64,000 bases of DNA, from contig NZ_SJPR01000006.1 in the NCBI RefSeq assembly GCF_007859955.1, forward strand, positions 62,001-126,000, given 5' to 3'. This DNA comes from Botrimarina colliarenosi. GTDB lineage: Bacteria > Planctomycetota > Planctomycetia > Pirellulales > Lacipirellulaceae. Below the pieces are notes generated by a model that searched no databases, was not told the origin of the DNA, and saw only the letters and a list, made by a program, of their open reading frames with translations. Positions 59,973 through 64,000 of this stretch are shown here, one piece after another; position 1 is the stretch's first letter; every line of letters starts with the position of its first letter. A program made the position numbers and the translations under genes.

Positions 59973-62315
59973 TCACTCAACCACGGCCTTGCGGCCATAG
60001 TTGCCGGTCCAAATACTGCGGTCGTCGTCCTCGACGCGGCCATCAAAGTCGCCATCGGCGCTGGAGCCGACCGGCACGACCTTGCCGAGCTGGTCGCGCC
60101 AGACCGTCGAGTCGGCGGCGTTGACGAGGCCATCGCCGTTGAAGTCGCCCGGGAACGGCGCAGCGGGTTCGGCGAGGAGGACCGCGCGCGTGACGCCCGT
60201 CCCGCCTTGCTCGCCCTCAACCCGGACGGCGAACCCACTGTCGGCCGGGAGGGCGGCGCTCAGCACATGGCTGGTGCGCAGCCGGTTCACGCCGTAGCGG
60301 TCCTGGACGAGGAGCTCCACGGTTCGCGTCGCAGCGGCGTAGTCGACCAGCAGGCGAAAAGAGCCGCCGGGCTCGGCGTTGGGGCGGGCGTCGGTCGCCA
60401 GGGGCGTCGCTTCGCCGAGCGTTTCGGCCTTGTCGCCGTCGTAGCGGAGGAGTCGCGTCGAGGCGCCTCCGTCCTCGAGAGCCAAGGCGTAAGCCCCCTC
60501 GCCGGCAACGACGCCAAAGCGGAGTTCGGCGCGGCGGTCGTCGCCGGCGAGTTCGACGTCGGCCGCGACGAGGAAGTCTTCGCTGGCCGCCAGCTCGAAG
60601 CGATCAAAGTCAGTATTCCCTTGCGGTGTCGGGTCAAGAATCGCCGTACGCCCCGATGTCTCGATCGCCGCCAAGTCGACCTGGTGATCGACAAACACGT
60701 CCTGGCTGTTGAGCTTCAGGAGTCGTTCGAACAGCCGTGAGCCGAGCCAGCGACGCACCTCGTCGACCTGTGAGGCGTTCAGGCCGAACGCGGTCACTTC
60801 CGCTTCGTTGGCGGGATGCAGCAGGTTGAAGAACTCGTCGGGGTCGTGGTCATGGTCGTACAGCTCTTGCGAGCCATCCTCGTAGTGGACGAGGCGGAAC
60901 CGCTGCGAGCGGAGGCTGTACTTCTTGGCGTGGAGGCCGGCGTCGGCTTTTTCGGTCTCGCCGAAGCTGGTGAGCGCCACCGCGCCAGGTTCGCTGGCCG
61001 GGCGGGCGATGAGCGGCAGCAGGCTGTCGTCTTGCATTTGGGGCAGGGGGGCGACGCCGGCTAGCTCGCAGAGGGTCGGCGCGATCGCCAGCAACTCGAC
61101 CGGGGCGTCGATCCGCTCGCCCGGCTTCGTCAGGCCGGGGGCGTAGACCATCAGGTTCGAGCGGGCCGCCTCTTCCCAGACGGTGAACTTGTGCCAAAGC
61201 CGCTTTTCGCCCAGGTGCCAGCCGTGATCGGACCAGAGGACGACGATCCAGTCATTGGCGGGGTCGTCGTCGGTGTTCTTCGCTTCGACCGCGTCGAGGA
61301 TCTTGCCGACGGCGAAGTCGGCGTAGGAAACGCTCGCCAGGTACGCCTGGATCGCCGTCCGCCAGGCGAGGTCGGAGTCGGGCGTGGCGGCGAGCACGTT
61401 CTTATGAACGGCGCGGATGCCCATCCGCTTGCCCAGGGGGCCGAGGTCCGCCAAGTCGTCGGCGAGCGTCTTGGGCGTCTTGATCTTGTCGATCGGGAAA
61501 CGGTCGAAGAAGACGCCCGGCGCGTCCCACGGCAGGTGGGGGTGGAAGACGCCTGTCGCCAAGAAGCGTGGCGGGTCGCTCTCAGCGTGCGACGAAATCC
61601 GCTCGGCGGTCCAGGCGGCGGCGCGTTGGTCGTCGAGCGAGTCGGTCAGCTCTTCCCACGCCTCGATGGTGGGCGCCTCGTCGCCGCGGCTGCGCGGGAC
61701 CAAGCGGCTCCAGCGTAGGCTGGCCGCCCGGTCGCGGCCGATCGGCCACTCCTGCTGGAGGACGCGGTGCGGCGCGGCGGCCCGCTGATGGTACGGCCGG
61801 ACGGTGTCCCAGTCGGTCGCCGCGCGGTCGGCGGGGGCGTCGTCGCGTCGGTCGTCGGGCGCGTCGCTGTCGTTGTTATGCCAGACCTTGCCGGTCGTCT
61901 CGATGACGTAGCCGTGATTCTTCAGGTGCTGCGGCAGCGTGGTGGCGTAGCGGGTGGCCTCGTAGTTGCGCCAGTTGAGGCCGCCGTCGTTCGCCGTCAG
62001 TCCGGTGGTCTCGCCCGAGACGCCCGACATGATCGCCGCGCGCGAGGCGTTGCACGCCGGGTGGGCCGTCTGAGCGTTGGTGAAGGTGGCGCCCCATTCC
62101 GCGAGCCGCGTCAGGTTGGGCGTTAACCGGGCGCGGATCTCGGCGTCGGGCAGCACGTCCTCGGCGCCGCGGAGCGGGCCGACGAAGTCGTTCAGATCGT
62201 CGATCGCGACCATGACGATATTCGGCGCCGCTCCCTGGCCCTGCAGCGGGCAGGCGAGAAGAGCGATGGCCGTTGCGGCACGCCAGCGGCGAGAGATTGA
62301 GGATAATAAGGTCAC
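59973..62315 (-). CDS. Secreted sulfatase with C-terminal dockerin-like repeats
   Basis: 780 residues. GTG 62315 opens a signal-like start (WRAATAIALLACPLQGQGAA). The alkaline-phosphatase-fold sulfatase domain follows: NIVMVAIDDLNDFVGPL gives the metal Asp pair, and ACNASRAAIMSG fits C-x-A-x-R, the site where Cys becomes formylglycine. FHPHLPWDAP, WSDHGWHLGEKRLWHK and SNLMVYAPGL match iduronate-2-sulfatase-like enzymes. After about 540, a beta-sandwich region, then about 720-780 contains DFNGDGLVNAADSTVWRD and DGDFDGRVEDDDRSIW, two Ca-binding dockerin-like units. A role in sulfated polysaccharide use fits; an anaerobic-type maturase would be elsewhere. Confidence 0.92.
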   Translation of the reverse strand: MTLLSSISRRWRAATAIALLACPLQGQGAAPNIVMVAIDDLNDFVGPLRGAEDVLPDAEIRARLTPNLTRLAEWGATFTNAQTAHPACNASRAAIMSGVSGETTGLTANDGGLNWRNYEATRYATTLPQHLKNHGYVIETTGKVWHNNDSDAPDDRRDDAPADRAATDWDTVRPYHQRAAAPHRVLQQEWPIGRDRAASLRWSRLVPRSRGDEAPTIEAWEELTDSLDDQRAAAWTAERISSHAESDPPRFLATGVFHPHLPWDAPGVFFDRFPIDKIKTPKTLADDLADLGPLGKRMGIRAVHKNVLAATPDSDLAWRTAIQAYLASVSYADFAVGKILDAVEAKNTDDDPANDWIVVLWSDHGWHLGEKRLWHKFTVWEEAARSNLMVYAPGLTKPGERIDAPVELLAIAPTLCELAGVAPLPQMQDDSLLPLIARPASEPGAVALTSFGETEKADAGLHAKKYSLRSQRFRLVHYEDGSQELYDHDHDPDEFFNLLHPANEAEVTAFGLNASQVDEVRRWLGSRLFERLLKLNSQDVFVDHQVDLAAIETSGRTAILDPTPQGNTDFDRFELAASEDFLVAADVELAGDDRRAELRFGVVAGEGAYALALEDGGASTRLLRYDGDKAETLGEATPLATDARPNAEPGGSFRLLVDYAAATRTVELLVQDRYGVNRLRTSHVLSAALPADSGFAVRVEGEQGGTGVTRAVLLAEPAAPFPGDFNGDGLVNAADSTVWRDQLGKVVPVGSSADGDFDGRVEDDDRSIWTGNYGRKAVVE

Positions 62316-62758
62316 AGATTGAGCGTCCGGAGGCGTTGAGGGCTCTCAGGGAGCCCTCGGCGGAACGGCGGAGAGCGTCGGAGGGCCGCCGACCCGCTAG
62401 GCCCGACCCTCTAGGGTAGTTTACGTCGCTCGACCCGCCCGGCGGCTACGACGCCGGTCGAGGCCGCCGCGTTCCGCTGCGGAGCCGATGCCACGCGACC
62501 CGATAGGCCCGCCGCGGCGGTGAAAGCCCAATCGAAGCCCCCCCAGGCGGCCGACGGCGCCCGCGCTACCCAAACGGGCCCGCGCTACCCAAATGGCAAG
62601 CCGCGAAGGTACAAAGGGGAGGATCGATACCTCGTTTCGAGCTCGTCGAGGACCCTTCCAGGGTGGTCGCCCGGTCTTGAGGGGCCGGGCCCAACCCCCG
62701 CCTCGATGACGAGTTCGGCTACCGACCCTTTTCCCCTTGGTTCAGAAGGTTCGCTTCC
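62316..62758. other. Divergent spacer between sulfatase and ribulokinase genes
   Basis: About 440 bases with no gene I can support. CCCGCGCTACCCAAA-type short direct repeats (CGCGCTACCCAAACGGG, then CGCGCTACCCAAATGG) occur near 62560-62595. Promoters of both genes must be here. No operator motif is recognised. Confidence 0.4.
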
Positions 62759-64000
62759 GTGGCAGATAAGTTTGCAATCGGCGTCGATTACGGCACGAAC
62801 AGCGTCCGCGCCCTGGTGGTCAACACCTCCACCGGCGAAGAGATCGGGACCGCCGTTTACGACTACCCGTCGGGTGACGCCGGCATCCTCCTCGACCCCC
62901 GCGACCCGAACGTCGCCCGCCAAAACCCGGCCGACTACATCAACGGTTTTGTGGAGTCGGTGAAGCAGGCGGTCGAGCAGGCCAAGGGCGCCGCCGGGTT
63001 CTCGCCCGCGGCCGTGGCCGGCATCGGCGTCGACACCACCGGATCGACGCCGATCCCCGTCGACGCCGACGGCGTAGCGCTCGCCTGCAAGGAGGGGTTC
63101 AAGGACCACCCCGCCGCCCACGCCTGGCTGTGGAAGGACCACACGTCGCACGGCGAGGCGATCGAGATCACCCGGCTCGCGACCGAGCGCGGCGAGCCCT
63201 ACCTGGCCAAGTGCGGCGGCGTTTACTCGTCGGAGTGGTACTGGGCGAAGATCACGCATTGTCTGCGGACCGCGCCGGAGGTGGCCGCCGCGGCGGCGAG
63301 TTGGGTCGAGCTGGCCGACTTTGTGCCGGCCTACGTCACCGGGACCGCGGCGCCCGACAAGTGCGCCCGGGGCATCTGCGCCGCGGGGCACAAGGCGATG
63401 TACCACGAGGCGTGGGGCGGCCTGCCGAGCGTCGCGTTTCTTGAAGCGGTCGAGCCCGGTCTGAGCCGGTTCCGCTACGAGACCAAGGCGGTTCCGTCCG
63501 ATCAGAAGGCGGGCGAGCTGACTGAGGAGATCGCCGCAAAGGTCGGCCTGCCGGCCGGCGTGCCGGTCGCGGTGGGAGCGTTCGACGCGCACATGGGCGC
63601 CGTGGGGGCGGGGGCGGGCGACGGGACGCTGGTGAAGATCATGGGCACCAGCACCTGCGACTGCCTGCCGGCGCCGCTGGCTAAAGAACTGCCCGACATC
63701 CCGGGTCTGTGCGGCATCGTGCCCGAATCGATCCTGCCCGGCTTCTACGGCCTCGAGGCGGGGCAGTCGGCCGTGGGGGATATCTTCAACTGGTTCGTCA
63801 AAAACCTCACCCCCGCGTCCTACGGCACGGGCGGAGACGCCCACGTCGCCCTCACCGACGAGGCGGCCCAGCTCAAGCCAGGCGCCACGGGGCTCGTCGC
63901 CCTCGACTGGAACAACGGCAACCGCACGATCCTGGTCGATCCGTTGCTGACGGGCCTGTTAATCGGACAAACGCTGCACACAACGGCCGCCGAGGTTTAT
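62759..64000 (+). CDS. araB: L-ribulokinase, 5' part (runs off the window)
   Basis: 414 codons are open from GTG 62759 (AGAAGG upstream) to the end of the window, with no stop. FGGY-kinase features: the N-terminal phosphate loop AIGVDYGTNSVRALVV, AGIGVDTTGSTPIPVD, FKDHPAAHAWLWKDHTSH typical of AraB, VGAFDAHMGAVGAGAGDGTL, IMGTSTCDCLP and YGLEAGQSAVGDIFNW. It phosphorylates L-ribulose in L-arabinose breakdown. Full AraB is about 550 residues, so about 140 residues are missing. Neighbouring arabinose genes are not visible in the window. Next to a polysaccharide sulfatase, this suggests sugar use. Confidence 0.95.
   Translation, partial: MADKFAIGVDYGTNSVRALVVNTSTGEEIGTAVYDYPSGDAGILLDPRDPNVARQNPADYINGFVESVKQAVEQAKGAAGFSPAAVAGIGVDTTGSTPIPVDADGVALACKEGFKDHPAAHAWLWKDHTSHGEAIEITRLATERGEPYLAKCGGVYSSEWYWAKITHCLRTAPEVAAAAASWVELADFVPAYVTGTAAPDKCARGICAAGHKAMYHEAWGGLPSVAFLEAVEPGLSRFRYETKAVPSDQKAGELTEEIAAKVGLPAGVPVAVGAFDAHMGAVGAGAGDGTLVKIMGTSTCDCLPAPLAKELPDIPGLCGIVPESILPGFYGLEAGQSAVGDIFNWFVKNLTPASYGTGGDAHVALTDEAAQLKPGATGLVALDWNNGNRTILVDPLLTGLLIGQTLHTTAAEVY

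Noticed and set aside
62585..63844. 419-codon minus-strand frame at the window end
   Set aside because: The plus strand reads as L-ribulokinase from 62759 with all FGGY motifs; the minus frame is a shadow.

Overview
The window is about 65% GC and looks like a chromosomal segment of a planctomycete, probably order Pirellulales. The lineage markers are a DUF1559 pseudopilin-like secreted protein, a PEP-CTERM protein, a sulfatase ending in dockerin-like repeats, DUF1570/DUF1572/DUF1593-type proteins, a giant tandem UvrA, many N-terminally anchored proteins of unknown function, and abundant long-stem intergenic inverted repeats. No rRNA, phage, CRISPR array, integrase or transposase was seen. One tRNA gene (Glu, anticodon CTC) was found.

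Layout. 0-9.6 kb: an HExxH metallopeptidase-like exported protein; a cold-shock protein; a small PD-(D/E)XK nuclease-like gene with an apparent -1 frameshift, enclosed by 31-bp inverted repeats; Ppx/GppA; then exported or lipid-anchored proteins including a PEP-CTERM and a DUF1559 protein. 9.9-14.1 kb: divergent type I and type III glutamine synthetases. 14.3-23.1 kb: a membrane-anchored Ser/Thr kinase overlapping a DinB-fold protein, then a 2338-residue double UvrA. 23.1-30.4 kb: an NAD-binding/DUF2867 protein, a 1430-residue TPR-transglutaminase protein, a glycosidase-like protein and tRNA-Glu. 30.5-39.1 kb: an ABC ATPase with a large membrane partner, a MazG-like pyrophosphohydrolase, and an ATPase-permease-adaptor export cassette.

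39.2-52.6 kb is the most unusual block. On the minus strand lie, in transcription order, a Rieske oxygenase, an AAA+ ATPase, a substrate-binding protein fused to an OmpA domain, a VWA protein, a second substrate-binding/OmpA fusion, a membrane protein, a PspA/IM30 protein, a substrate-binding lipoprotein and a NitT/TauT-type permease. The matching ABC ATPase is divergent. I infer an envelope-spanning uptake system coupled to membrane-stress and AAA/VWA machinery. Every spacer in the block contains an inverted-repeat element. Several copies belong to one family whose small internal hairpins change by compensatory substitution, which suggests REP/REPIN-like elements.

52.7-64 kb: a frameshifted methyltransferase, back-to-back palindromes, a remnant of a second acetate-kinase 3' end, a DUF1593 protein, the ackA-pta operon, a TRIC-type channel, an HslV-like peptidase without a visible HslU, a sulfatase, and the start of an L-ribulokinase that runs off the window.

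All functions come from reading motifs and recalling family features. No database search was run.
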